From: Parasphingorhabdus flavimaris | GTDB lineage: Bacteria; Pseudomonadota; Alphaproteobacteria; Sphingomonadales; Sphingomonadaceae | NCBI RefSeq assembly: GCF_013371215.1 | Contig: NZ_JABWMH010000003.1 | Location: forward strand, 578,501 to 642,500 | Length of the DNA: 64,000 nucleotides | Reading direction: 5' to 3' | Part shown: piece after piece, positions 37,842-46,860 of the stretch | How positions within the stretch are numbered: position 1 is the first letter of the stretch | Layout: each line of letters starts with the position of its first letter | The notes under the pieces: generated by a model | Database searches by the model: none | Told to the model about the DNA's origin: nothing | The model's input: only the letters and a program-made list of their open reading frames with translations | Translations under genes and position numbers: made by a program

Positions 37842-38090
37842 ATGGCCACCGTCCGCAAGACCATCACGCTCAGCGCGAGCCAGGACGCATGGATAAAATC
37901 CCGGATTGCCGACGGCGAATTCACCAATGACAGCGAATATATCCGCGATCTGGTCAAGCGCGACCAGTCGCAGCAGGACCGGCTGGCCACGTTGCGCGCG
38001 GCGATAGCAGAGGGCCTCGACAGCGGCACCAGCGACCAGTCGCTGGACGATATATGGACCGCCGCCGAAGACCGCGCCACAAATGGCTGA
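37842..38090 (+). CDS. parD: ParD-family type II antitoxin
   Basis: An 82-residue ribbon-helix-helix antitoxin: VRKTITLSASQDAWIKSRI and EFTNDSEYIRDLVKRDQ match the ParD/CC2985 family, which dimerises on its own operator through the N-terminus and blocks ParE with the C-terminal helix. Start ATG 37842 with AGGAG 8-12 nt upstream. Its end overlaps the parE start by 8 nt, the usual coupling. Confidence 0.9.
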   Translation: MATVRKTITLSASQDAWIKSRIADGEFTNDSEYIRDLVKRDQSQQDRLATLRAAIAEGLDSGTSDQSLDDIWTAAEDRATNG

Positions 38091-38373
38091 CCTGCGCCTG
38101 AGCAGGCGCGCCGCCAGCGATCTGGCCGAAATAGCCGATTACACCATAGCCGAATTCGGCATCGACCAGGCCCGGCGCTATCGCGACCAGTTGCACGCCT
38201 GTTTCCAGTCCCTGCTCGCCAACCCGCAGCTCGGTCGCAGCGCGGAGGCAGTCGCCCCGGGCCTGCGCCGCATCCGCCAGCAGGCACATGTTGTGTTTTA
38301 CAGAGTTGAGCGGGAGGGGTTGCTGATCGTGCGGGTGCTGCATCACAGCATGGATTTTGAGCGGCATCTATGA
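38083..38373 (+). CDS. parE: ParE-family type II toxin
   Basis: A 96-residue RelE/ParE superfamily protein: LRLSRRAASDLAEIADYTIAEFG, QARRYRDQL, LRRIRQQAHVVFYRV and IVRVLHHSMDFERHL are all typical ParE positions. ParE toxins poison DNA gyrase. A second copy of residues 26-96 is found at 40100-40315, after the neighbouring MFS gene. Confidence 0.9.
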   Translation: MADLRLSRRAASDLAEIADYTIAEFGIDQARRYRDQLHACFQSLLANPQLGRSAEAVAPGLRRIRQQAHVVFYRVEREGLLIVRVLHHSMDFERHL

Positions 38374-38418
38374 TGGTGCGGTGAAATCATGAGATGTGGG
38401 TCTGGTGTATTTGGTAAG

Positions 38419-38433
38419 CTGTCACCCTAATCC
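38419..38433 (+). repeat. Boundary repeat copy A
   Basis: CTGTCACCCTAATCC, preceded by GGTGTATTTGGTAAG, lies between parE and the MFS gene. It is the first of four same-orientation copies (A-D) of a short repeat that borders accessory segments. Confidence 0.6.
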
Positions 38434-38623
38434 ATATCATCAAGCCGGTGATTTCCGCTATATTTTACAAAGTGTTCCATTCGTGTATATTCGTCACAGG
38501 GGAGCGGCGATCAGGAGTTTCCGAACGTCGCGCTGATCTGGGTGAGATATTCGGTAGCCTCTGATCCATTGAAGGAAATGAAAAGGAAGCAATATTCTTT
38601 TCTTTCCTTTCGGGGGATATATC

Positions 38624-40003
38624 TTGGAATCAGCTTCTCTGGCGGGGCCTTCGAGCCAGCCCGTATTTCTGGCCGAAAACAGAAACCTGCGCCTGTTCAC
38701 AATATTCCTGCTCTATGCCGGGCAAGGCATTCCGCTTGGCCTGTTCGATTTCACCATACCGGCGTGGATGGCAGTCAGCGGCGCTTCCGCCCGGGATATC
38801 GCGTTCGTGGTGGCGATGACCGGGATACCCTGGAGTTTCAAGTTCATCGCCGGGTTCATGATGGACCGTTACACGCTGCTCGCCATGGGGCGTCGAAGAA
38901 TCTGGATCATCGGTGCGCAAATCGTCATGATCGCGCTGCTGGCAATTTTCGCGATCATCAGTCCAGGACCGCGTGATGTACTCATTCTCGGCCTCGTTGC
39001 CCTGGCGGTCAATACGGCCACGGTGTTTCAGGATGTCGCGGTCGACGGCCTGACCGTGGACATTCTCCCCGAGGAGGAACGATCGATGGGCGGGGCGCTG
39101 GCATCGGGCGGTCAGGTCATCGGTATCGCCGTATCGGCGGGCCTGACGGGCACCATGGTCTATGCCTTTGGCGCGAGTGCGGCCTATATCGCCTGCGCGC
39201 TGCTCGTCGTTCTGGTCACCGTACATGTCATTTGGGTGCGGGAACGTGTGGGCGAGCGCCGCCTTCCCTGGTCCCGCGGCGAGGCCCAGCAAGTGAATAT
39301 TCTGGCCCAGGCCGATCACTGGCTGCCATTGCTGAAAGGCGCGCTGCGCAACACGTTTTCGCGGCAAAGCCTCAGCTATTTCCCGATACTGGTCAGCGTC
39401 GGCCTGACATACGGAATATGCCTGATCGCCGTGCCGATGATCGCCACCGGCGAGACCGGCTGGGCGGAAGATCAGCTGGGATCCCTCAACGGCACCGCAC
39501 AGCTGGTCGCGGGCGTTGCCACCATCGCCATCGGCGGGTTCGCGGTCGGCAAGCTGGGCGCCCAGCGCGCGTTCTGGATATCACGCTGTGCGTTTATCGC
39601 GCTCACCGGGTGGATGATATGGGTGGCCGACAGCTGGAGCGATCCGCGGGTCCTGATCATTTTTGTGCTCGGCTGGACCGTGCTGCATTTTTTCGGCGCC
39701 ATCAGCGAAGTCGTCATCAACATGCGGCTCAGCCCGCCGGCGATCGCGGCGACCCAGTTTTCGATCTTCATGGCCTTTTCCAATATGGGCATCAGCCTGG
39801 CCGGCATTTTGATCGGATCGATCGCGATGCTCTCCGAACCAAAGGCCATGCTGATGTTTCTGATCGGCGTGCATATTTTGTCGGTGTTGATCTTGCTGGT
39901 GGTTAAATATCCGACCCGCCAGATCGGCGCCCTCGATATACCAGCGGCCACCGGGACAGATCCCGCCGTCGCTGACCCGATAGCCCATCCAGCGCGCGAC
40001 TAG
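38624..40003 (+). CDS. MFS transporter (AmpG-like)
   Basis: A 459-residue major facilitator with about 12 hydrophobic segments. LLYAGQGIPLGLFDFTIPAWM at the first helix and FQDVAVDGLTVDILPEEERSMGGA in the middle recall AmpG/PAT-like permeases that carry muropeptides or acetyl-CoA. The TTG at 38624 is used because GGGGGATATATC precedes it and the first in-frame ATG is deep in helix 1-2. The gene lies exactly between parE and a truncated parE copy, each followed by the CTGTCACC-type repeat, which suggests acquisition as a unit. Confidence 0.82.
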   Translation: MESASLAGPSSQPVFLAENRNLRLFTIFLLYAGQGIPLGLFDFTIPAWMAVSGASARDIAFVVAMTGIPWSFKFIAGFMMDRYTLLAMGRRRIWIIGAQIVMIALLAIFAIISPGPRDVLILGLVALAVNTATVFQDVAVDGLTVDILPEEERSMGGALASGGQVIGIAVSAGLTGTMVYAFGASAAYIACALLVVLVTVHVIWVRERVGERRLPWSRGEAQQVNILAQADHWLPLLKGALRNTFSRQSLSYFPILVSVGLTYGICLIAVPMIATGETGWAEDQLGSLNGTAQLVAGVATIAIGGFAVGKLGAQRAFWISRCAFIALTGWMIWVADSWSDPRVLIIFVLGWTVLHFFGAISEVVINMRLSPPAIAATQFSIFMAFSNMGISLAGILIGSIAMLSEPKAMLMFLIGVHILSVLILLVVKYPTRQIGALDIPAATGTDPAVADPIAHPARD

Positions 40004-40085
40004 TTTTCCCGGCGGATCGGGGAATGGGGGCAGAATGCCGGGCGCGGGTGAACGCAGACGGTGTGGATTTGGTGCATTGGATAGT

Positions 40086-40099
40086 CTGTCACCGTAATC
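40086..40099 (+). repeat. Boundary repeat copy B
   Basis: CTGTCACCGTAATC, preceded by GGTGCATTGGATAGT, abuts the first base of the truncated parE copy at 40100. Confidence 0.6.
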
Positions 40100-40315
40100 G
40101 GCATCGATCAGGCCCGGCGCTATCGCGACCAGCTGCAGGCCTGTTTCCGGTCCCTGCTCGCCAACCCGCAGCTCGGCCGCAGCGCCGAAGAAGTTGCCCC
40201 GGGTTTGCGGCGCATCCGTCAGCAGGCGCATGTTGTGTTTTTCAGGGTTGAAGGGGAGGGGCTGCTGATCGTGCGGGTGCTACACCACAGCATGGATTTT
40301 GAGCGGCAGTTTTAG
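40100..40315 (+). pseudogene. 5'-truncated parE copy
   Basis: Seventy-one open codons then TAG correspond to residues 26-96 of the intact ParE at 38083-38373, with only a handful of substitutions (for example QF instead of HL at the end). The N-terminal 25 codons are missing and replaced by boundary repeat B; no start codon or antitoxin is present, so it cannot be expressed as a normal toxin. Confidence 0.88.
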
Positions 40316-40371
40316 GATCATGGTGGCGGTGCACTTTTTCTAGGGATCACCATGATGAAGTTAATGGTGCA

Positions 40372-40387
40372 CTGTCGCCGTAATTCC
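40372..40387 (+). repeat. Boundary repeat copy C
   Basis: CTGTCGCCGTAATTCC, preceded by TTAATGGTGCA, lies 65 nt before the OLD nuclease gene and right at the change from GC-rich to AT-rich DNA. Confidence 0.55.
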
Positions 40388-40451
40388 ATATTTGACCGCT
40401 TATTCTCGATATTAGGATAGATATTATACAGTTGTCTGTTATTCTTTTGCT

Positions 40452-42026
40452 ATGCCAGATCAATACATCGAGAAAATCCATCTAAAAAATTTTAAGGGAT
40501 TTAGAGATCGAAAGGTTCAAAGCCTCGACAGTGGGTTGAACATCTTTGTTGGAGATAATGAAACCGGTAAGAGCTCGATTTTGCTAGCGGTAGAATTGGT
40601 TCTCGGTGCAAATCCCTATCGAGTAGAGTCTATTGGTCTGGACAGGTTACTCAATCAGCAAGCCGTCGCAGAGTTTTTGGCCAAAGACCAACGCAAGTTC
40701 GAAGATTTACCAGAAATGGAAATCGACATATATCTCGGCGGTTGCAGTCAAGAAGAGTTCGATGGCCAAGCTAACCTTGAGCATACCGACGCATTTGGCA
40801 TTTACCTACGTTGTCGGCCGAGAGATGATCTGCACGAAATTATCACGCAACTGATTTCAGCGGCCGATCCAACATTCCCATTCGAATACTATATGATTGA
40901 GATCAAAGGATTTAGCGGTAGTCCGATCACTCCGTACAACAAGCCGATCAATCATCTCTTGATAGACAATACTCAGATTAGCAATGAACATGCTTCGCGG
41001 GCTTATGTGCGTAAGATGTACGATGAGTATACCGTAGAAAATGAGAAACAGCGTCTAAAATACGAGTATCGACAATCGAAAGCGATATTTTCAAAAGAGC
41101 AGTTCGAGGAGTTAAATAAACGCATAGAAGGGGATTACGCTTTCGCTGTGAAGAGTAATTCAAAAGCAAACCTCGAGACCGACCTCACTATCGCAGCTGC
41201 AGGCGTTGATATCGAAAACATGGGAATGGGTGCACAATGCTTCATCCGGACCGAATTTGCGCTTTCCAAGCAAACCAAGATCGATGTGGTCCTGCTTGAG
41301 GAACCGGAAAACCATTTGAGTCATGAGCGAATGAAGGAATTGGTCAAGATTATCGGCGACGCCAGCCAATCTCAAGTCTTCGTGGCCACACACAGTTCTC
41401 TCATATGCTCGCGACTTGATCTTCGGCGCGCAGTTTTCCTTGGAGACCTGTATGCCGATCCGATCAAGCTTGATAGGCTGTCAGAAACAACAGCCAAGTT
41501 CTTTATGAAGGCACCGAACAGCGCAGTACTGGAATTCGCGTTGGCTAAGAAATGCCTGCTGGTTGAAGGGCATGCCGAATATATGTTGATTGAGACCTTT
41601 TTTCAGTCTGTGACCGGCGGACCGCTCTCGGGGTCAGGAGTCAGCGTGATTTCAGTTGGGGGTCTGAGCTTCCCAAGGTTTCTTGAGATAGCTCAGTTTC
41701 TGGGCATTAAGACTGCTGTCGTGACCGACAATGACGGTGACTGGCAGCACACCTGCGTTGATCGGTATAAGGCATTCGCTGGTTCGGAAAACATCGAAAT
41801 ATTTGCTGACAACAACAATCAGCGAAGTACCTTTGAAATCTGCCTATATGAAGACAATTCTGCGTTATGTGATGAACTATTTGAGAAAGGCCGGAAAACA
41901 CTTTCTGTTCAAGACTATATGCTGTCGGACAAGGCTGAAGTGGCTTATCAGTTGGCCTCCAATCTGGGCGACAAACTCACATGCCCTGAATACATCAAGA
42001 ACGCGATCACATGGCTAAACAGCTAA
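40452..42026 (+). CDS. OLD-family ATPase/TOPRIM nuclease (GajA-like)
   Basis: The 524-residue protein has an ABC-type ATPase half with Walker A GDNETGKSS (residues 34-42), a weak signature segment (ENMGMGAQC, 256-263) and Walker B VVLLEEPENHLS (279-290), and a C-terminal TOPRIM nuclease half with LLVEGHAEYM (Glu372) and VVTDNDGD (Asp426, Asp428). This is the OLD architecture. Its immediate partner is a UvrD-like helicase, which matches class 2 OLD proteins and the Gabija antiphage system (GajA-GajB). It is somewhat shorter than characterised GajA. DNA here is visibly AT-richer than its surroundings. It overlaps the helicase gene by 16 nt. Confidence 0.85.
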   Translation: MPDQYIEKIHLKNFKGFRDRKVQSLDSGLNIFVGDNETGKSSILLAVELVLGANPYRVESIGLDRLLNQQAVAEFLAKDQRKFEDLPEMEIDIYLGGCSQEEFDGQANLEHTDAFGIYLRCRPRDDLHEIITQLISAADPTFPFEYYMIEIKGFSGSPITPYNKPINHLLIDNTQISNEHASRAYVRKMYDEYTVENEKQRLKYEYRQSKAIFSKEQFEELNKRIEGDYAFAVKSNSKANLETDLTIAAAGVDIENMGMGAQCFIRTEFALSKQTKIDVVLLEEPENHLSHERMKELVKIIGDASQSQVFVATHSSLICSRLDLRRAVFLGDLYADPIKLDRLSETTAKFFMKAPNSAVLEFALAKKCLLVEGHAEYMLIETFFQSVTGGPLSGSGVSVISVGGLSFPRFLEIAQFLGIKTAVVTDNDGDWQHTCVDRYKAFAGSENIEIFADNNNQRSTFEICLYEDNSALCDELFEKGRKTLSVQDYMLSDKAEVAYQLASNLGDKLTCPEYIKNAITWLNS

Positions 42027-43054
42027 TTTTTGCCGTTGCTGGATCCGGAAAAACGACGAAAATTCTCGATGCTATCGATGATAATCAACGGTCGTTGATC
42101 ATTACCTACACCCACGAAAACCGTCGCAGCCTGGAAGCTGGTATCGTTCACAAATTTGGTCATTTGCCGAAACATGTGACGGTCGTAACTTACTTTTCAT
42201 TCCTTTATCGTTTCTGCGTCCGTCCCTATTTTTCTTACGAGTTGAGAGACAGATCTTTCACGTGGAAAGCACCGCCGAGGTTTCCTTCATGGAGAAAAAA
42301 CGACGACCGCCATTACATGAATGGAGCTGGATATATCTATGCAAATCGTGCCGCCAAGTTGATTTCCGAATTTGATGCAGTCAACGACATAAACGCCCGA
42401 CTCGCGCGGCATTTCGATTGTTTTTTCGTTGATGAAGTCCAAGATTTTGCTGCCAACGACTTTAACCTTCTGCTTGCGCTTACAGATGCTGATCTTGAAA
42501 TCATGCTTGTCGGCGACTTTTTCCAGCATACGTTTGATACTAGCCGTGATGGGCAGGTTAAAAAGAACCTCCATAAAAAGGGTGTAGAAGCGTATTTAAA
42601 CGAATTCCGCAGGGTTAATATCGACATTGACACGAAGTCGCTCGACAAGACCTATAGATGTAGTCCCTCGGTATGTGATTTTATCACGAATGTGGTTGGT
42701 ATTCCGATCATTAGTCACCGAACGGAAGATAGTACCGTTCAGTTCGTTGATGATGCGGAAACAGCGTTGAACCTAGCTCGCGCCCCAGGAAACGTGACTT
42801 TATTTCTTCGAAATTATCGCAAATTTGATTGTCATGCGAATAATTGGGGTCGCAGCAAAGGACTAAACTCTTATCAAGATGTTTGCGTAGCTCTGAACCC
42901 CGGCACTTTCAAACACGTCTCGCGCGGAACAGTGGATCAGTTACCTAATGAGACCCGAAACAAGCTCTATGTAGCTTGCTCCAGAGCGCGAGGGGATCTT
43001 TACTTGTTTGAGGAGAAGTTTCTGACCAGTCTGCGCTATTCATCGAGCGTATAG
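42011..43054 (+). CDS. Compact UvrD-like SF1 helicase (GajB-like)
   Basis: A 347-residue superfamily 1 helicase: Walker A AVAGSGKTT (8-16), DEVQD (141-145), GDFFQ (168-172), TYRCSP (214-219), a shortened motif V-like SKGLNSYQDVCVAL (282-295) and motif VI LYVACSRARGDL (319-330). All core motifs are present but accessory 1B/2B domains are essentially absent, making it much smaller than characterised GajB. The 16-nt overlap with the OLD gene implies a two-gene defence operon. AT-rich, probably horizontally acquired. Confidence 0.85.
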   Translation: MAKQLIFAVAGSGKTTKILDAIDDNQRSLIITYTHENRRSLEAGIVHKFGHLPKHVTVVTYFSFLYRFCVRPYFSYELRDRSFTWKAPPRFPSWRKNDDRHYMNGAGYIYANRAAKLISEFDAVNDINARLARHFDCFFVDEVQDFAANDFNLLLALTDADLEIMLVGDFFQHTFDTSRDGQVKKNLHKKGVEAYLNEFRRVNIDIDTKSLDKTYRCSPSVCDFITNVVGIPIISHRTEDSTVQFVDDAETALNLARAPGNVTLFLRNYRKFDCHANNWGRSKGLNSYQDVCVALNPGTFKHVSRGTVDQLPNETRNKLYVACSRARGDLYLFEEKFLTSLRYSSSV

Positions 43055-43134
43055 CGGAGTATGAGGACAGGCCAGCTCGAGAACAGAAAACGGCTTTCAA
43101 GCCGAGTTGGCAAGACTTAAGGAGGAGCGGGAAA

Positions 43135-43278
43135 TTGAAAGATAAAGACTTCACCGGCATCATCGCCGGCATCAAGGATGCAACCGCCTTCGTTCAACGC
43201 AACCAATCCCGCGCGCGAGTGGTGCGACCACAAAAACTCAATAAGGCGGACAATCCAGCCCGGCCGCACTCTTCGTAA
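43135..43278 (+). pseudogene. Truncated HTH-type antitoxin remnant (HigA-like)
   Basis: After a strong AAGGAGGAGCGGGAAA site, a TTG opens 47 codons beginning LKDKDFTGIIAGIKDATAFV and QRNQSRARVVRP. The pattern (..I..G..DA.a...g...r..vh..) is like the N-terminus of HigA/NadS-type antitoxins just before their HTH domain. The HTH is absent; the frame runs into the 3' end of map on the opposite strand and stops. It looks like the severed end of a toxin-antitoxin locus. Homology is suggestive only. Confidence 0.4.
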
Positions 43279-44062
43279 AAATCTCGTTCCCGTCTTCGGT
43301 AATCCCGATACTATGCTCGAACTGCGCGGTTAGCGAGCGGTCGCGGGTGACCGCGGTCCAGCCGTCGTCGAGCATCTTGCAGGCATATTTGCCGATATTG
43401 ATCATCGGCTCGATGGTGAAGAACATGCCGGGGCGCAGCTCCGGGCCGGTGCCGGGGCGGCCGGCGTGGACGACTTCGGGGGCGTCGTGGAACATCTGGC
43501 CGAGCCCGTGGCCACAGAAATCGCGGACCACCGAATAGCGGTGGGCCTCGGCGTGGCTCTGGATCGCGTGTGCGACATCGCCCATCCGGTTGCCCGGCTT
43601 GGCCTGCTCGATGCCGAGCATCATGCATTCATAGGTGACCTGGACCAGCTTGCTCGCCTTGATCGGGGTCTTGCCGACCAGATACATGCGGCTGGTATCG
43701 CCGTGCCAGCCGTCGACGATCACGGTGACGTCGATATTGACGATATCGCCCTCGGCCAGCTTCTTGTCGCCGGGGATACCGTGGCAGACGACATGGTTGA
43801 TCGAGGTGCAGCAACTGTGGGTGAAGCCGCGATAGCCGAGCGTCGCCGGGACCGCGCCGGCGGCAAAAGCCTGTTGCCGGACCATGTCGTCGAGCGCGCC
43901 GGTGGTGACGCCGGGTACGACGTGCGGGACCAGGCTGTCGAGGATATCGGCGGCGAGGCGTCCGGCCTTGCGCATGCCTTCAAAACCTTCCGGCCCGTGC
44001 AGCTTGATCGCGCCGGTGCGGGATTGCGGGGTGGTGTCTTCTACGGTCATATAGTCTGTCAT
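43238..44062 (-). CDS. map: Methionine aminopeptidase type I
   Basis: Removes N-terminal Met from nascent proteins. The 274-residue protein shows the five metal ligands in context: NIDVTVIVDGWHGDTSRMY (two Asp), CGHGLGQMFHDAPEV (His), FFTIEPMINIG (Glu) and AQFEHSIGI (Glu). GYRGFTHSCCTSINHVVCHGIP contains the substrate-binding His. A 25-residue N-terminal extension precedes the catalytic domain. Core gene between accessory segments; the OLD/helicase cassette ends close to its 3' end. Confidence 0.95.
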   Translation of the reverse strand: MTDYMTVEDTTPQSRTGAIKLHGPEGFEGMRKAGRLAADILDSLVPHVVPGVTTGALDDMVRQQAFAAGAVPATLGYRGFTHSCCTSINHVVCHGIPGDKKLAEGDIVNIDVTVIVDGWHGDTSRMYLVGKTPIKASKLVQVTYECMMLGIEQAKPGNRMGDVAHAIQSHAEAHRYSVVRDFCGHGLGQMFHDAPEVVHAGRPGTGPELRPGMFFTIEPMINIGKYACKMLDDGWTAVTRDRSLTAQFEHSIGITEDGNEIFTKSAAGLDCPPY

Positions 44063-44185
44063 ACGGCCTATATAGGCATCGCGCGGGCGTTTGGCGAGAC
44101 CCGAAATATCGGTGATTTTTGCCGGATATTAACCCGCACCCGCTAGGCCTTCGCCTGAGAAACGGAAGCGGATTCCCGAGACCTG

Positions 44186-45928
44186 ATGCAAAATCGCCTG
44201 AAATATATGCTGCTGGGGCTCAGCCTGCTGCTCGGCGCCGGGGAAATCTGGCACCGGCTGGCGATGCTGGCAACGCCCGAGATCCAGCCGGCGGGGCTGG
44301 TCGCCTTTGCCGGCCTGTGGCTGCTCTGCGCGATCAGCCTCGCGGGCTTTGCCCTGATCAGGAGCGGCTGGCTGCGCTGGCCGCTGGCCGCGTTGCTGGC
44401 GGCGGGGTCGCTGCTGGTCGACGGCTATCAATGGGCGGTCGGCGATTTCATGGATTACGAGAGCTTCGTCACGATGGTCGAGAGCGCCGGCGATATCGGC
44501 AGCGCGATGGCGCAGCAGGGCGGGGCACTGCTGCTGGCGGGGGGCAAGGCGTTGCTGCTGTTGCTGGCGGTCGGTCTGAAGCCGTCTGAAGGTGGCGGGC
44601 TGTGGGCGCGGGGCGCGCGATGGGCGGCGCTGCCGATCCTGCTTGGTCTGTCGGTGCTTTTATTCTTTCGCGGCGGGGAGGGGGGCAGCGGCCTGCCGTC
44701 TTCGCACAGCGGCACCAGCCTCGCTTTGCTCCACGTCTATGACCGGGCGACCAGCGAAAGCGGGCCGCGGCAGCAGGTGGCGCTGAAACCCGCCGCGACG
44801 CCACGCCGTTCCGACATCGTGCTGATCATCGACGAAAGCATCGCCGGCGCCTATCTCGATATCAACAGCGCGAGCGGCGTCTATTCCGGTCTCGGCGCGG
44901 ACGGGGCAGCGGGCAGGCCGCCGATCCACAATTTCGGGCTGGCGACATCGGTCACCCATTGCAGCGTCGGCAGCAATGTCGTGCTGCGCTTTGGCGGGAC
45001 GCGGGACAATTATCGCCAAACGGTCCGCACCGGTCCGTCGATCTGGGCTTATGCGCATTCCGCGGGTCTCGGCACAGTCTATCTCGATGCCCAGCGCACC
45101 GGCGGCCGCTACCAGAACCGGATGGACGGTGCCGAACGCGCGCAGATCGATCACTGGCACCAGTTTACCGATGTGCCGGTGGTGAACCGCGATCATGCCG
45201 TGGCCGACCGGCTCGCCACCTATCTGGCTGACGGCAAGCCGCAGCTGGTCCTGGTCAACAAGGTCGGCGGCCATTTCCCGGTCAGCGACAAGTTCCCGCT
45301 CAGCCACGCCCGCTACCAGCCGATGCTCAAGCGCGGCCGCTTCGCCGATGTCACCGACATGGCGACCCGCGACGGCATGGACGGGCGCGCCGCCAACTGG
45401 CGGCTCTACCGCAACAGCTACCGCAACACCCTGGTCTGGAGCGTCGGCGGCTTTTTCGACCGGCTGTTCGATCGGGCCGGGCCGGCAATCGGCGACGCGA
45501 CGATCCTCTACACCGCCGACCATGGCCAGAGCTTCCACGAGCGCGGCGGTGGTGGCGAGGCGACCCATTGCACCCCCGCGCCGCAGATCGAGGAAGGCGT
45601 GGTGCCGCTGGTGGTGATCGGCGGCGAGAGCGACGGTGACGGGGAAAAGGCCGCGCGCTGGACCCGGGCCGCGGCGGCGGGCAGGGACCGCCTGTCCCAC
45701 TATCGCCTCTTCCCGACCATGCTCGGCCTGATGGGCTACGCCCCCCGCGACATCGCCCCGCTCTACGGCCCCGACCTGTTCTCTGTCACGCCCGATCCGT
45801 TCAGCTTCAACACCCGCTTCAACGCGCGGCTGGGCAGCGAACCGCAATGGCTCCGCGTCCCGCTCGCCGAGATCGCCCAGCCGCCGCTGTCCGACTATCG
45901 GACGCCAGCGACAAGCGGCACCAAATAA
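44186..45928 (+). CDS. Sulfatase-fold membrane transferase (phosphoethanolamine-transferase-like)
   Basis: The 580-residue protein has an N-terminal membrane region of about four or five helices (residues 5-175) and a C-terminal alkaline phosphatase/sulfatase fold: DIVLIIDESIAGAYLDI, the likely nucleophile region SVTHCSVGSNVVLRFGG, and ILYTADHGQSFHERG with metal-binding Asp and His. This plan is that of EptA/lipid A phosphoethanolamine transferases and relatives that decorate envelope glycans. The acceptor is not known. Start ATG at 44186 has a weak ribosome binding site. Confidence 0.8.
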   Translation: MQNRLKYMLLGLSLLLGAGEIWHRLAMLATPEIQPAGLVAFAGLWLLCAISLAGFALIRSGWLRWPLAALLAAGSLLVDGYQWAVGDFMDYESFVTMVESAGDIGSAMAQQGGALLLAGGKALLLLLAVGLKPSEGGGLWARGARWAALPILLGLSVLLFFRGGEGGSGLPSSHSGTSLALLHVYDRATSESGPRQQVALKPAATPRRSDIVLIIDESIAGAYLDINSASGVYSGLGADGAAGRPPIHNFGLATSVTHCSVGSNVVLRFGGTRDNYRQTVRTGPSIWAYAHSAGLGTVYLDAQRTGGRYQNRMDGAERAQIDHWHQFTDVPVVNRDHAVADRLATYLADGKPQLVLVNKVGGHFPVSDKFPLSHARYQPMLKRGRFADVTDMATRDGMDGRAANWRLYRNSYRNTLVWSVGGFFDRLFDRAGPAIGDATILYTADHGQSFHERGGGGEATHCTPAPQIEEGVVPLVVIGGESDGDGEKAARWTRAAAAGRDRLSHYRLFPTMLGLMGYAPRDIAPLYGPDLFSVTPDPFSFNTRFNARLGSEPQWLRVPLAEIAQPPLSDYRTPATSGTK

Positions 45929-45968
45929 CATATTCCCAAAGCGCCCGGCATCGCTCTATAGCAGCGGC

Positions 45969-46727
45969 ATGACACAAGAAAAAATCTGGACCGCCGCGCT
46001 GATCGTGATCGGCGATGAAATCCTCTCCGGCCGCACGCAGGACAAGAATATCGCGCAGATCGCCAGCTGGCTCAACGTCCAGGGCATCCGCCTCGCCGAG
46101 GTCCGCGTGGTCGCCGACGACATGGCGCTGATCGCCGAGGCGGTGAACATATTGCGCGCCCGCAACGACTATCTCTTCACCACCGGCGGCATCGGCCCGA
46201 CCCACGACGACATCACCGTCGACGCGGTCGCCGCGGCGCTCGGCGTCGAGGTCGTGATCCACCCGACCGCCCGCGCGATCCTCGAGAAATATTACGAGAC
46301 CCGCGGCGGCCTCAACGAAGGCCGGCTGCGCATGGCCCGCGTGCCGCAAGGCGCCGAGCTGATCGAGAACCGCATGTCCGGCGCGCCGGGCATCCGCATC
46401 GAGAATATGTTCCTGATGGCTGGCGTCCCGCACATCACCGCCGGCATGCTCGACGCGCTCACCGGCACGCTCGAGGGCGGCGCGCCCCTGCTCAGCGTCA
46501 CGCTCGGCGCCTGGGCCCCGGAAAGCGAGATCGCCGGCGTCCTCCGCGACGCGGAAAAGGCGCACGAAAGCTGCGTCATCGGCAGCTATCCCTTCTTCCG
46601 CAACGGCACCGTCGGCGCCAATTTCGTCGTCCGCTCGACCGAGCCGCATGATCTGGAGACTTGCCGCGTGGCGCTCAAGGCGGGGCTGGAGGCTGCCGGT
46701 TACGAGGTTACCGACGGCGGCATCTAG
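45969..46727 (+). CDS. CinA N-terminal-like molybdopterin-binding protein
   Basis: A 252-residue protein with the MoCF-biosynthesis (MoaB/Mog-like) fold found at the N-terminus of CinA: ALIVIGDEILSGRTQDKNIAQIA, VVADDMALIAEAV and the TTGGIGPTHDDITVDAVAAALG motif, then ARVPQGAELIENRMSGAPGI. It lacks the CinA C-terminal deamidase domain. Related stand-alone proteins are annotated competence/damage-inducible or molybdopterin binding; a nucleotide pyrophosphatase role has been assigned to some. No molybdenum genes adjoin it. Confidence 0.9.
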   Translation: MTQEKIWTAALIVIGDEILSGRTQDKNIAQIASWLNVQGIRLAEVRVVADDMALIAEAVNILRARNDYLFTTGGIGPTHDDITVDAVAAALGVEVVIHPTARAILEKYYETRGGLNEGRLRMARVPQGAELIENRMSGAPGIRIENMFLMAGVPHITAGMLDALTGTLEGGAPLLSVTLGAWAPESEIAGVLRDAEKAHESCVIGSYPFFRNGTVGANFVVRSTEPHDLETCRVALKAGLEAAGYEVTDGGI

Positions 46728-46765
46728 GGGCGGGGCAGAGGGCGCGCACGCCGCTTCCCCCCAAT

Positions 46766-46843
46766 CGTCATCCTGAACTCGTTTCAGGACCTCGTGAGAT
46801 TGCGCTGTGCCGGTGGGGGTCCTGAAACGAGTTCAGGATGACG
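46766..46843. repeat. REP-like inverted repeat, family 1
   Basis: CGTCATCCTGAACTCGTTTC continuing to AGGACC (46766-46791) and its near-perfect inverse (46818-46843) form a large hairpin between two convergent genes. Same family as 3261-3340. Confidence 0.88.
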
Positions 46844-46860
46844 AGAATATCCCGCACCCG

